NCBI GenBank assembly: GCA_950295325.1
Contig: OX485807.1
Location: forward strand, 9,079,001-9,143,000
Reading direction: 5' to 3'
DNA length: 64,000 bases
From: Polytrichum commune
Taxonomy: Eukaryota; Streptophyta; Polytrichopsida; Polytrichales; Polytrichaceae
The notes beneath the pieces are model-generated. The model did not search any database. It was not told the DNA's origin and saw nothing but the letters and a program-made list of their open reading frames with translations. Shown in pieces: positions 1-8,406 of the stretch. Positions within the stretch are counted from its first letter, which is position 1. Each line of letters begins with the position of its first letter. Made by a program: the position numbers and the translations under genes.

Positions 1-178
1 TGTTGTCTCTTGTATTTTCTTCAATTGTTGATGTTTGAATCTTGAGATTCCATTTAGTTTCGAAATTCTCAAGTCACATTTTCTTGCTTGCACATTGTGA
101 AGCAAGTTTAATTTAAATACAAACATAAACCACAATCAAAATCCGATTTAGTTTTAATTTTGGTTGAGCTCCGGACGG

Positions 179-357
179 ATCCGGAGCTCACCGGACCCTC
201 TTGGAGCTCTTGGAGCTCCTAGAGCTCCAATTCTGAACCCCGAACGGCGGCAGATCCCGGGCCGGGGGCGGGCGGGCGCCAGCCGGGCCCCGCGGCGAGG
301 TGGCAGCGGGCCGGGCCGGGGGCGGGCGGGCGGCGCCAGCCTGGCCCCCCTTTTTCA
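179..357. other. GC-rich block upstream of the retrotransposon
   Basis: This stretch is extremely GC-rich and sits between strongly AT-rich flanks. It contains two direct copies of a segment built on GGGCCGGGGGCGGGCGGGC (near 260-283 and 311-345). A short run of GAGCTC-rich sequence precedes it (about 188-226). The 68-codon ORF across it has biased Arg/Gly/Ala composition, as expected from GC-rich repeat DNA, and I do not regard it as a gene. It may be an insertion or part of an element leader. Confidence 0.5.
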
Positions 358-361
358 AGGT

Positions 362-580
362 AAGCCTTGATGAGATTAAGTTAGTTAATTAATTAATTAA
401 TTAGGTTAGTTAATTAGGTTAATTAGGTTAATTAAGTTAGTTAATTAGGTTGGTTAATTAAGTTAGTTAATTAAATTAGGTTAGCTTAATTAGGTTATGT
501 TCATTAGTTTAAGTTAATTAAGTTAGGTTGAGTTAAATTAAATTAATTAAGTTAATTCATTTAAGTTAATTAAGTTAATT
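362..580. repeat. TTAATTAGG-type low-complexity tandem array
   Basis: Degenerate tandem copies of GTTAGTTAATTA and GGTTAATTA units run through this stretch, directly abutting the GC-rich block. No coding potential is seen. Confidence 0.8.
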
Positions 581-584
581 TTTT

Positions 585-630
585 ATTTGTTTTTGTTTTT
601 GTTTTTGTTTTTGTTTTTGTTTTTGTTTAA
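585..630. repeat. GTTTTT hexanucleotide array
   Basis: At least six tandem GTTTTT units, followed by a short TTTTA run to about 660. Simple sequence, no gene. Confidence 0.85.
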
Positions 631-699
631 TTAAAACAATTATTTTATTTTATTTTATTTTTCACATTTTTACTTTCACCTTTCAAACTTGGCATCCAA

Positions 700-1010
700 T
701 TCTCACAAACTTTGAGGTTCAAATTTGGGGGCATACTAGCTCCGATTGGAGTGAAATTTGAGCCTATCTTGTGTGAAATTTGCCAAGGAATCCAATGATG
801 TAATTGGATTGTTGATTGGAATTCAAAATCATTGCTGAAATTATTAATTTCAACGCTGATTTTTGTTTTTGGGAGCAAATTAACTCCGATTGGAGTGAAA
901 TTTGAGCCTAATTTGTGTGAAATCTTCCTAGGAGTCCATTGGTGCACTTAGTTTGATGATTGGAGTCCATAATCACCTTGGAAATGAGCATTTTCAACGC
1001 TGATTTTTAA
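700..1010 (+). repeat. Two-unit tandem repeat in the presumed retrotransposon leader
   Basis: A segment containing CTCCGATTGGAGTGAAATTT occurs at about 740 and again at about 884, an offset of 144 bp. The similarity continues downstream through motifs such as TTCAACGCTGATTTTT. The array lies just upstream of the Gag start codon, so it probably belongs to the untranslated leader, though its boundary with flanking DNA is not resolved. A primer-binding site was not recognised between here and the Gag start. Confidence 0.65.
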
Positions 1011-1163
1011 TTTTAATTACCAATCTCAAACCTTTGCACAATTTTGGAATTCTGGAGGCATATACATTTGGCATTTGGCAAGGGATTGCCATTTAGATAG
1101 CCCGCAACAGGTGCAGGTTGCCATTACCTTGTAGATAGTTGCAGGTACTCAAGTGATTATTTT

Positions 1164-2141
1164 ATGGTGCAAACTAGGAGCCGATATTATCGATCTCCAT
1201 CACCAGATTACTTGGAGGACGTGCATACCACAAATCTTGAGGCAGAGGTAGATACCAATGAGGCTTTTGAGCCTATTTCGGCGTTGGACACTACTAGTAG
1301 GCTTCGGATTTGGAGTGTCGGCACGTTCGACGAAATGGAGGACGATCGCCACAATTCAGTGCGTGATCGGTTTTCAGGTCGAGCTGGGGGCATTTCCTTG
1401 CCCGATTGGAAACTCCGGTTTCGTACCTGGATTAAGGAGAAACGCCAAAGGTCTTCCAATTTCAATGATTGGTATGCCTTTGAACTTCTGCCTCAACATT
1501 TGGAGTATGAGGCACTCCAAACTTATGAACGTTGGACAGAGGGTCATCAGCGACAACTTCGGGAGGTGGAGCAGTATTGGGAGGCTCGGGTTGAGCTTGT
1601 TTCAGCCCTTAAGGATGGGGCGGTTGCTACCTTAGCTCCACCCACCTTAAAGGAGGAGGAATCGCCGGCGGAGTCTAAGGACACGGAACTGGCACTTGGG
1701 CCAATGGTGGCTAGCAGTAGCACGGCAACCCTTTCACGGGTGGCACGTGCTACACAGGCAGCATTGACAGCTGTTGGTCCACCACCTCCGTTTAATCCCC
1801 TTACTGAATTTGTCGCACATTTGGAAGTGGAGTATGGTGGGTTTCGGCGAGACCAGATGCGGCGCATCCAGGATTTCCGCCGAGAGAAGGATGATACTCC
1901 ACACGGACCATGTATACGCGACTCGCGCGATTTGCTGTGGAGTCGGGAGGTGTTTTTGCTGAGAGTTAGCTTGTTAAAATCTTTTTGTCTAAGATTGACA
2001 AGCGGCTACTTGAGTTGGCATCACCTCGGATTATCCTCGACTACGAGGGCCAAGCTACGCTTGCACAAGCGTTTGCCGTGGTTGAGAGATGTGATCGGGC
2101 TCTTTGCCAACATGATGCCACGGATATGGTATCTTGGATGA
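1164..2141 (+). CDS. Gag capsid-region protein (frameshifted copy)
   Basis: Retrotransposon structural protein that would form the virus-like particle. It starts at the first ATG of a long frame. The N-terminus is Arg/Ser/Tyr-rich. A Trp-rich helical region around residues 75-150 (WKLRFRTWIKEK, then YAFELLPQHLEYEALQTYERW) resembles the amphipathic capsid helices of plant Gag proteins. A Pro-rich stretch lies near residue 210. Around nucleotide 1900 the meaningful reading moves to the frame of the downstream ORF, so roughly the last 75 codons of this ORF are probably out of frame. In that other frame a TAG at 1967-1969 interrupts the capsid/nucleocapsid join. The assignment rests on position and composition, since Gag is poorly conserved. 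Confidence 0.75.
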   Translation: MVQTRSRYYRSPSPDYLEDVHTTNLEAEVDTNEAFEPISALDTTSRLRIWSVGTFDEMEDDRHNSVRDRFSGRAGGISLPDWKLRFRTWIKEKRQRSSNFNDWYAFELLPQHLEYEALQTYERWTEGHQRQLREVEQYWEARVELVSALKDGAVATLAPPTLKEEESPAESKDTELALGPMVASSSTATLSRVARATQAALTAVGPPPPFNPLTEFVAHLEVEYGGFRRDQMRRIQDFRREKDDTPHGPCIRDSRDLLWSREVFLLRVSLLKSFCLRLTSGYLSWHHLGLSSTTRAKLRLHKRLPWLRDVIGLFANMMPRIWYLG

Positions 2142-5100
2142 CAGAGAGTCCGAAACCAAGAAGAATTGTCACAGCTACTAGTAGTTTAGCTGAGACTCAA
2201 CCCGTCAAGGAGCAAAAGATTTTGCATTGTTGGGGTTGTGGAGAAGCTGGTCATTCGAAGAATGATCCCAATTGTCCTAAGAAGAAGAAAACTCAGCCTT
2301 TGGGAAAATTAAAACAAAAGATGGAACCAGTAAAAGCAGTGGACAATTCTAAGAAGAGACAATTGAAATGTAACCATTGTGGTGGCACTAATCACGATGT
2401 GGATCATTGTTTCCAACTTCATCCTGAGATGCGGCCTGCTAGTTATGTCACTGGAAAGTCTCCAAGGGAGCAGAGTCTTGAGGCTAAGGTGGCAGAGCTT
2501 GAGCAAAAGCTTAAATCTTCTACATCTTTTGCTCAAATTTTTGAGCTGCATGTGGGTGGTGGCACCTCGGGTTCGGACATGTATATGTTTGAAGCAGCTG
2601 GAGAGGTGGTGGCGGCGGCTTCTACTCGCTCACAAACATTGGCAGATGCAGTGGCTTCCACGAGTGGTGGTAGCAACGAGGTGCTACATCCTCGCCATGC
2701 CGGACCAGCTGATCAAATTGGTCAAGCACGTTTACCTCTTTCATTTGGATTGGTAGACACCACTGTTGTTGGGGTTAAAAACCCTGTACCTTTGAGAGAT
2801 GGGGATTCCATCTCGAAGGATGTTACGCAGGCATTGGCATATAAAATCCTCCATATGCCAATTTTCTCGGGTTCGGAATTTATGGCTTTGGATTTCAAGC
2901 CTGCTGCAGTTTTTCATTTAGCTGGGAGAATGTTAGAAGGTAAGGCGGATTTGCCATCCCTTCAAGTATCCCAAGTTGTGGTTGACATACCTGTGGCTGA
3001 GGAGGTGGAGGACTTAGCCAATTTGCGAGTGAGTCTTGCGGATGCGGCGATCATTGCTTTTGGTAAGCAAATTGATATTCCTCCAGCATCAATTTCAGCA
3101 GTGGATACGTCATTTTTGAATTATGCGTCGGGAGCGGCATATCTTGCAGACATTTCTGCAAGGCCTGCTCGCGAACGGCATAATTTGCAACCTGGAGTTG
3201 TACGGCTGATGAACGACAAATCTTTGTTTGTCGTTTCACGCACGGATATGCCCACTATCCGTGCTACACCACTGAGAGTTATGATGGATTCCGGTGCTCA
3301 ACCAGTTATGATTGGCAAAGGACTTGCTGACAGTCTTGGATTGACGCCAGCAAGCTTGGATCCTTGTCCATTCACTATTGTGACTTCAGTAGGGGGCACT
3401 GAACGTGCAACAGGTTACACCAAGGCACCTCTACGTTTGATTTTTCATATGGGGGCAGGGCCTACTTACACTCATTTGTCAATGAAGTGTGTTGTTACTA
3501 ATGCTACCAACTATGATATACTTGTTGGTCAGCAAGCTCTTTACCCACTTGGCTTTGGTTTGGATAATTGGACGGAAGAGGCATGGATTAGACCGGGATG
3601 GTCCACTGGAGATGGCAGGAAGGTATTTATTCCCGTCACACTTGCAGCCACTGCTATGACTATGGTTGCGGAGGCAATGTTTGGTTGCAGCGGTTCAGTT
3701 GCAGATTTGCCTTGTGCTCCAGTTTTATTGGAGGAAACAATGGACTACACTTGTAATGCGGCAGAACAACAATTTTTACCATCTTTTCAAATTCCTGCTC
3801 GACATTTCAAGGATCCACCTCCACCATGGCGAACTCCTAATGAGTTATCCGACCATTGTCAACACATTGTAGCGGATTTGGAGTTTGGAGAGGCACCCCC
3901 AACTTCATCCTCATTTTCTTTTGCTCAACCCATTCGTTGGCAACCATCACCTGAAGGTATTGTCCTTGTGGAGATCTTTGGAGGCATTAGCACAGGTTTG
4001 GCGGCAGTGTTGGGAGCTGGAATTACAGTTTGGCGATATATTCATGTGGACAATGGGTATGCAGCCAACAGAGCCGTCCAACACCACATCCAACAATTGT
4101 TGTTGAGATACCCCGCACAATTGTCAGCCTCTGCCATTCATGGATGTTGTGGTCAACTTCCTCAAGATGTCACTATGATTAGTGATGAGGATTTGAAAAG
4201 GTTGGGCCACGTGGATTTGATTCTTGCAGGATGGCCTTGTCAAGGCCATTCGCGGGTAGGAACTGGCCAGGGATTGGATGATCCTAGGTCTAGTTTGTTT
4301 GCGGATTTGATGCGATTGACGCAATGGTGGTTTACCCACCAATCAACTCCGCTAGGGTACATTTTCGAAAATGTACCATCATTGGGTGATATCCGGCACA
4401 AAGTGGTGAAGGATGGTGAGTACATTAACCAAATTCTGGGTACTCCAACATTTCTGGATGCTGCATCTTTGGGATCCTTTGCTCATCGGCCTCGTTGGTT
4501 TTGGACCAACTTAGTATCATCTTGGGTGCTTTCAGCGGCGATTGTCCGCATTCCCCGCCTTATGGATCGCAAGGTGGATGATATTTTAGATGATCATCGT
4601 GTTTCCTTGGCAGTTACCAAGCATGACACCTTGCTATTTGCATTAATTAACAAGGTGGGCATTCCGAGAGGTGCACTACCTACTTTAGTGACATATTTAC
4701 AGTCTTTTGCATTTCGATCTCGTGGACCTAACATGGTTTGGGATTCAAAATCCCAAACTTATGAAGAGCCTACGGCAGATGAGCGGGAACGCGCCATGGG
4801 TTTTCTTACAGGTACCACGGCTGCTCACGGGCTTCAGGAAGGTCAGAGACGTTTCCTATTAGGGCAAGCTATGGATCTTAATAGCATTGTGTGGATAATT
4901 GGAATTTGTCTTGCTGCTCAACAACGTATGGATGACCAATTACTTACTCTGAGGGCAGAGAACAATGGTCAGGGGGCAATGGAGCCGCAATCCAAGGATC
5001 ACATTGAGGTCAATGACACCGAGGGATTATTTCCTTTGAAACTTCATGTTGCGGAAGAGCTTCGAGCCCAACGTGTTTTTTCGGCTTTGGCCCAAGAGTT

Positions 5101-5263
5101 TGGGAAGTTGGAGGCCCATAAAATGTTTCCACTTCTATTTCTTGGTGATACTTCATATGTGGGTAGTTATTTAGCTACACAAACTGATTGTAGTGGAGAG
5201 GATATGCATTTGGATTCAAGTGCAGATGATGGGGGCAAAGGTGTTGCCCTCTCCACGGACTAG
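1985..5263 (+). CDS. Nucleocapsid-protease-C5 cytosine methyltransferase polyprotein
   Basis: A 1092-codon ORF with four parts. Residues 82-97 and 129-142 form two CCHC-like zinc knuckles (CWGCGEAGH and CNHCGGTNH). Residues 150-410 are unassigned. The aspartic protease lies around 410-520 with active-site DSG at Asp435. Residues about 656-985 read as a C5-cytosine methyltransferase: motif I VEIFGGISTG, motif IV WPCQG with candidate nucleophile Cys752, motif VI FENV with Glu795, motif VIII HRPRWFWTN with Arg835/Arg837, and late motifs near ERERAMGF (933) and GQAMDLNS (about 960). The short gap between motifs VIII and IX and the form of motifs I and VIII fit the DNMT3/DRM group better than DNMT1/CMT. 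All key catalytic residues seem present. The ORF start is artificial, just after a TAG at 1967. It ends in TAG at 5261, with the same frame continuing into reverse transcriptase. The domain call is strong; activity is inferred. Confidence 0.93.
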   Translation: MSKIDKRLLELASPRIILDYEGQATLAQAFAVVERCDRALCQHDATDMVSWMTESPKPRRIVTATSSLAETQPVKEQKILHCWGCGEAGHSKNDPNCPKKKKTQPLGKLKQKMEPVKAVDNSKKRQLKCNHCGGTNHDVDHCFQLHPEMRPASYVTGKSPREQSLEAKVAELEQKLKSSTSFAQIFELHVGGGTSGSDMYMFEAAGEVVAAASTRSQTLADAVASTSGGSNEVLHPRHAGPADQIGQARLPLSFGLVDTTVVGVKNPVPLRDGDSISKDVTQALAYKILHMPIFSGSEFMALDFKPAAVFHLAGRMLEGKADLPSLQVSQVVVDIPVAEEVEDLANLRVSLADAAIIAFGKQIDIPPASISAVDTSFLNYASGAAYLADISARPARERHNLQPGVVRLMNDKSLFVVSRTDMPTIRATPLRVMMDSGAQPVMIGKGLADSLGLTPASLDPCPFTIVTSVGGTERATGYTKAPLRLIFHMGAGPTYTHLSMKCVVTNATNYDILVGQQALYPLGFGLDNWTEEAWIRPGWSTGDGRKVFIPVTLAATAMTMVAEAMFGCSGSVADLPCAPVLLEETMDYTCNAAEQQFLPSFQIPARHFKDPPPPWRTPNELSDHCQHIVADLEFGEAPPTSSSFSFAQPIRWQPSPEGIVLVEIFGGISTGLAAVLGAGITVWRYIHVDNGYAANRAVQHHIQQLLLRYPAQLSASAIHGCCGQLPQDVTMISDEDLKRLGHVDLILAGWPCQGHSRVGTGQGLDDPRSSLFADLMRLTQWWFTHQSTPLGYIFENVPSLGDIRHKVVKDGEYINQILGTPTFLDAASLGSFAHRPRWFWTNLVSSWVLSAAIVRIPRLMDRKVDDILDDHRVSLAVTKHDTLLFALINKVGIPRGALPTLVTYLQSFAFRSRGPNMVWDSKSQTYEEPTADERERAMGFLTGTTAAHGLQEGQRRFLLGQAMDLNSIVWIIGICLAAQQRMDDQLLTLRAENNGQGAMEPQSKDHIEVNDTEGLFPLKLHVAEELRAQRVFSALAQEFGKLEAHKMFPLLFLGDTSYVGSYLATQTDCSGEDMHLDSSADDGGKGVALSTD

Positions 5264-5269
5264 CAATCA
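5261..5269 (+). promoter_or_regulatory. Candidate stop-codon readthrough site between methyltransferase and RT
   Basis: The stop TAG at 5261-5263 is followed by CAATCA, which matches the tobamovirus-type readthrough consensus UAG-CAR-YYA. The frame upstream (1985-5263) and downstream (5276-6013) is the same. Some LTR elements express Pol by suppressing a single stop. The competing explanation is a CAG-to-TAG point mutation in a decaying copy. Sequence match is certain; function is inferred. Confidence 0.45.
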
Positions 5270-5275
5270 CAGGCT

Positions 5276-6013
5276 GTGCTGGCACCAAGTGGCAATCCTT
5301 CTATGAAGAAGGAAACCACGGAGTTTGACGATTGGCCAATTGAAGTGGGGCCAAAGCTTACTGGTGCCGAAGCACGAAAGGTACGGGCATTTATTCGCTC
5401 TTACCGTAATTGTTTTGCCTTTAGTCTTCATGATCTTGAAGGATATAAAGGTAAACTTGTTCGTATTCAACTCGAGGACAACCATCCTATTTTCAGACGG
5501 CCATACAGACTTAGTACCTCTGAAAGGTTGGGTGTTCAAACTCGATGTCAAGAGTTATTGGCAGCGGAATTGATTGAACTCTCCAATGGAGAGTATGCTT
5601 GTGCCACGGTTATGCCGTCAAAGAAAGATATCTTTGGCAACTGGACGGAAAAACGGATGTGTGGTGATTATCGTCCAGTCAACCGCAAGACCAAGTCGGA
5701 TCGATATCCAATGCCGATGCCGGAGGAGTTGTTTGATGCACTGGGATTTTCTAGAATCTTCAGCACTCTGGATTTGAGGTCTGGTTATCACCAATTACCT
5801 TTGTTGTTGGGTGATCGGCTGAAGACCGCATTTTGGAGAATTGATAAAGATGGCAATGATCAACTTTATCATTGGAAATTTCTGCCATTTGGTCTCAAAA
5901 ATGCACCAGCTGAATTTCAGCGGGTGATGGACCAATTATTGGCTGGTTTGCCGTTTGCTAGATGTTACATTGATGATGTTATCATTTTAATAATAGTCCA
6001 CAGGATCACGTGA
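5276..6013 (+). CDS. Reverse transcriptase, N-terminal and catalytic part
   Basis: RNA-directed DNA polymerase of the gypsy element. Recognisable blocks are the entry region around FRRPYRLS, CGDYRPVNRKT, the STLDLRSGYHQ motif carrying the first catalytic Asp, FLPFGLKNAPAEFQR, and CYIDDV with the YxDD active-site pair near residue 230. The frame is the same as the upstream methyltransferase ORF and is separated from it by one TAG, so it may be translated by readthrough rather than from its own ATG at 5276. Right after YIDDV the reading shifts by -1 in a short T run near 5987, and the rest of RT continues in the ORF that begins at 6010. This looks like a one-base deletion (or a sequencing error in a homopolymer), because a shift inside RT would not be programmed. 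Confidence 0.92.
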   Translation: MLAPSGNPSMKKETTEFDDWPIEVGPKLTGAEARKVRAFIRSYRNCFAFSLHDLEGYKGKLVRIQLEDNHPIFRRPYRLSTSERLGVQTRCQELLAAELIELSNGEYACATVMPSKKDIFGNWTEKRMCGDYRPVNRKTKSDRYPMPMPEELFDALGFSRIFSTLDLRSGYHQLPLLLGDRLKTAFWRIDKDGNDQLYHWKFLPFGLKNAPAEFQRVMDQLLAGLPFARCYIDDVIILIIVHRIT

Positions 6014-8220
6014 GACATTTGCAAGCGGTATTTGAACGACTTCAACGGTGGGGACTCCGTTTACATCATAGAAAATGTAAGTTTTTCCATGATCAATTGC
6101 CCTATTTAGGCCACATGATTGTTCCTGGCGGTCTTGGTGTGCAACAGGCGAAGGTGGATGCTTTGCACAAAATTCCCGCACCTAGTGATGTACCACGGCT
6201 TCGTGCATTTCTAGGATTGGCAAATTATTATAGGAGGTTTGTCAAAAACTTTAGTTTGATTGCCAAACCTCTTACCATTCTCACGGGGAAAGACCAACCA
6301 TGGATTTGGAGTCGGGAACAACAACAGGCATTTGATACATTGAAGCAGAGGCTCGGTTCAGCGCCAGTGCTTCGATGCCCGGATGTGGCTAGAGCTTTTC
6401 AATTGCACACGGATTGGAGTGCAGTGGGATTGGGAGCGGTATTAACACAGAAAGATGAAGAGGGAAAGGAATATGTGGTGGCTTATGCATCTAGAAGCAA
6501 TAATAGTGTTGAATCTAATTATTCTTCTTATGAAGGCGAGGCCTTGGCGGCCGTTTGGGCCATTGCACATTTTCGACCTTATTTGTATGGGCAAAATTTT
6601 ACTTTGGTGACTGATCATCAGCCTTTAAAATGGCTTATGGAATCAGATAAGCTCACCGGGAAACTTGCTAGGTGGGCATTATTACTTCAAGAATATGATT
6701 TTGAAGTTGTTCACCGAGCAAGAATTGCCAACTTGGATGCAGACGAATTGTCTTGCAATCCAAGTCCTTCAGATGAGGATTTAACTGGAGCCAGGTGGCA
6801 TGGAGATTGTGATCGTGAGGCAGTGCTGGGTTGGCATGCTGCCACATATCTCACAACGATGTCGGGATTGGCTACTGAGATCCTTGTAGAAGAACAAGAT
6901 GAGGAGGTTGATAAATCTCTCGTTGTTAGTGATGTGTGGGAAGACCAGGCGGTCTTGCACAAACTTCAACAAGGGATATTTCCTCTTGGACTATCTGCTA
7001 TGGAGCGAGATAGAGTTAGTCACCGGATAACAAGGTTTCGTTGGGCAAATAGCTTGTTATTTTGTGTGTGGCCGAACGGAACGAGACGCATCGTTCCAAG
7101 GCCAGATCAAAGAGCTTCTTTGGTGCGGCAAGTGCACGAGGAGCTTGGACATTTTGGAGTGCGAAGGACGCACTCTATGTTGCGCAACCAATATTGGTGG
7201 ACTGGTATGTATCAACAGGTTGTCACTTATGTTTCTCGGTGTGAAGTATGTGACCGGGTCAGGTCAAGTTTTAATATTTTGTCACCTCAACTTCAGCCTT
7301 TACCTATTATGGGCTTGGGATATCGTTGGTCTTTGGATTTTGCCGGACCGCTTACTATCACTCCACGTGGTTCCAAGTATATGCTTGTGATGGTGGAGCA
7401 TTTTAGTAAGTGGATTGAACTCGTGGCTCTTCCCCAAAATTCCTCAGAATTGGCGGCTATGGCGTTTCTTGATCGAGTTTTGGCACGGTTTGGAGCACCT
7501 GTAGAGGTGTTGACGGATCAAGGGAGAGAATTCCTTGGATCTTTCGAGGCTTTGTGTACCAAGGCTTTGATTGGTCATCGGACAACTTCCAGAGATCACC
7601 CTAAGGCAGATGGCTTAGCTGAACGAGTTGTTCAGACGGTTAAGCGCGGTTTGCGGAAGTATGGATTGCTTCATGGCAACCATCGCGATTGGGACTTGAT
7701 GTTACCATGGATAGCAATGGGTTATCGTTTCAGCAGGCAAGCATCTTTGGCATCCTATAGTCCTTACCAACTCTTGTATGGACGGGAACCAATTTTACCT
7801 AGCTCGGTGCGAGAGAAATTGGCTCCCGTGATAAACTTGGATGATCCAGATGTTTGGGCTCAATGTCTTCATGACCGAGCAACGTTCTTCCAAAAGGCCA
7901 TGCCTATAGCTATGGAAAACTTAAATATTGCTCAACATCGTGATACATTACGGTATGCCCGGATCCGCAGTGGAGCTTATCGACCTCAGGTTCGTAGATT
8001 TTCCAAGGGGGATTATGTTTATTTGCAACGGGAGGCGCCTACGACATTGGATGTCAAGGTTGGGCGCACGATTTTGCGGGTAAAAGATGTCTTGCCAAGT
8101 GGTATATTATTGCTTGAAGGCAAGGATGGACGGGAATGTCGTGAGCATTCAAAGAATTGCGCTCCATGTCACCTTCTCATCAACGGCTCTGTGCATCCCG
8201 AGTTGGCGGTTGTACCATAG
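6010..8220 (+). CDS. RT thumb, RNase H and integrase
   Basis: Second part of the Pol polyprotein, 736 codons. The first 100 residues complete the RT (CKFFHDQLPYLGH and FLGLANYYRRF blocks). RNase H follows at about 125-250, with LHTDWSAVGLGAVL, YEGEALAAVWA and TDHQPLKWL supplying its acidic residues. The integrase has an HHCC zinc-binding region at about 370-412 (HEELGHFG to CEVCDRVR) and catalytic Asp443, Asp503 and Glu538. The C-terminal part contains FSKGDYVYLQR and KNCAPCHL, with no chromodomain. It ends at TAG 8218-8220, and the same frame then runs directly into a PHD finger. Integrase inserts the element's cDNA in the nucleus. Codon use and frame match the upstream pieces, apart from the -1 shift at the RT join. 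Confidence 0.95.
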   Translation: MRHLQAVFERLQRWGLRLHHRKCKFFHDQLPYLGHMIVPGGLGVQQAKVDALHKIPAPSDVPRLRAFLGLANYYRRFVKNFSLIAKPLTILTGKDQPWIWSREQQQAFDTLKQRLGSAPVLRCPDVARAFQLHTDWSAVGLGAVLTQKDEEGKEYVVAYASRSNNSVESNYSSYEGEALAAVWAIAHFRPYLYGQNFTLVTDHQPLKWLMESDKLTGKLARWALLLQEYDFEVVHRARIANLDADELSCNPSPSDEDLTGARWHGDCDREAVLGWHAATYLTTMSGLATEILVEEQDEEVDKSLVVSDVWEDQAVLHKLQQGIFPLGLSAMERDRVSHRITRFRWANSLLFCVWPNGTRRIVPRPDQRASLVRQVHEELGHFGVRRTHSMLRNQYWWTGMYQQVVTYVSRCEVCDRVRSSFNILSPQLQPLPIMGLGYRWSLDFAGPLTITPRGSKYMLVMVEHFSKWIELVALPQNSSELAAMAFLDRVLARFGAPVEVLTDQGREFLGSFEALCTKALIGHRTTSRDHPKADGLAERVVQTVKRGLRKYGLLHGNHRDWDLMLPWIAMGYRFSRQASLASYSPYQLLYGREPILPSSVREKLAPVINLDDPDVWAQCLHDRATFFQKAMPIAMENLNIAQHRDTLRYARIRSGAYRPQVRRFSKGDYVYLQREAPTTLDVKVGRTILRVKDVLPSGILLLEGKDGRECREHSKNCAPCHLLINGSVHPELAVVP

Positions 8221-8406
8221 GGTCTGCCTTGTTATGTTTGTGGAGAGAAGAAAGGAGCTGCAACAATATTATTGTGCGACCAATGTCAACGTGGATGGCA
8301 CATGGCATGTTTGACACCTCCCATTTTTACTCTTCCTTCTGGCAATTGGGTTTGTCCTCGTTGTCGGAAAGCCTCTCATTCCATGGCCGTTAATGGTCAT
8401 GATTGA
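8221..8406 (+). CDS. C4HC3 PHD finger in frame after the integrase stop
   Basis: Immediately after TAG 8218-8220 the pol frame stays open for 61 codons to TGA 8404-8406. It encodes a complete PHD-type zinc finger: CYVC, then CDQC, then WHMAC, then the WVCPRC end. The eight ligands follow C-X2-C-X11-C-X2-C-X4-H-X2-C-X14-C-X2-C, with the conserved Trp two residues before the seventh ligand. PHD fingers typically read the methylation state of histone H3 tails. In this position it could take the role that a chromodomain has in chromoviruses, steering integration or the methyltransferase. It has no start codon of its own before the finger, so expression would need readthrough of TAG, or the TAG is a mutation of this copy. 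Zinc-ligand pattern is certain; function is inferred. Confidence 0.88.
   Translation, partial: GLPCYVCGEKKGAATILLCDQCQRGWHMACLTPPIFTLPSGNWVCPRCRKASHSMAVNGHD

Noticed and set aside
164-370. 68-codon ORF in the GC-rich block
   Set aside because: Composition is only Gly/Arg/Ala/Pro from GC-rich repeats, with no domain and no support.
1208-1867. Minus-strand ORFs opposite Gag
   Set aside because: They mirror the real plus-strand frame and show no domain.
5940-6013. Programmed -1 frameshift in the RT gene
   Set aside because: The shift falls right after the YIDD active site, inside one folded domain. A programmed event there would truncate RT in most products; a one-base deletion in the T run is simpler.
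7900-8220. Chromodomain at the integrase C-terminus
   Set aside because: No chromodomain aromatic cage or fold pattern is visible. The C-terminus ends in a KNCAPCHL-type tail and the PHD finger follows.
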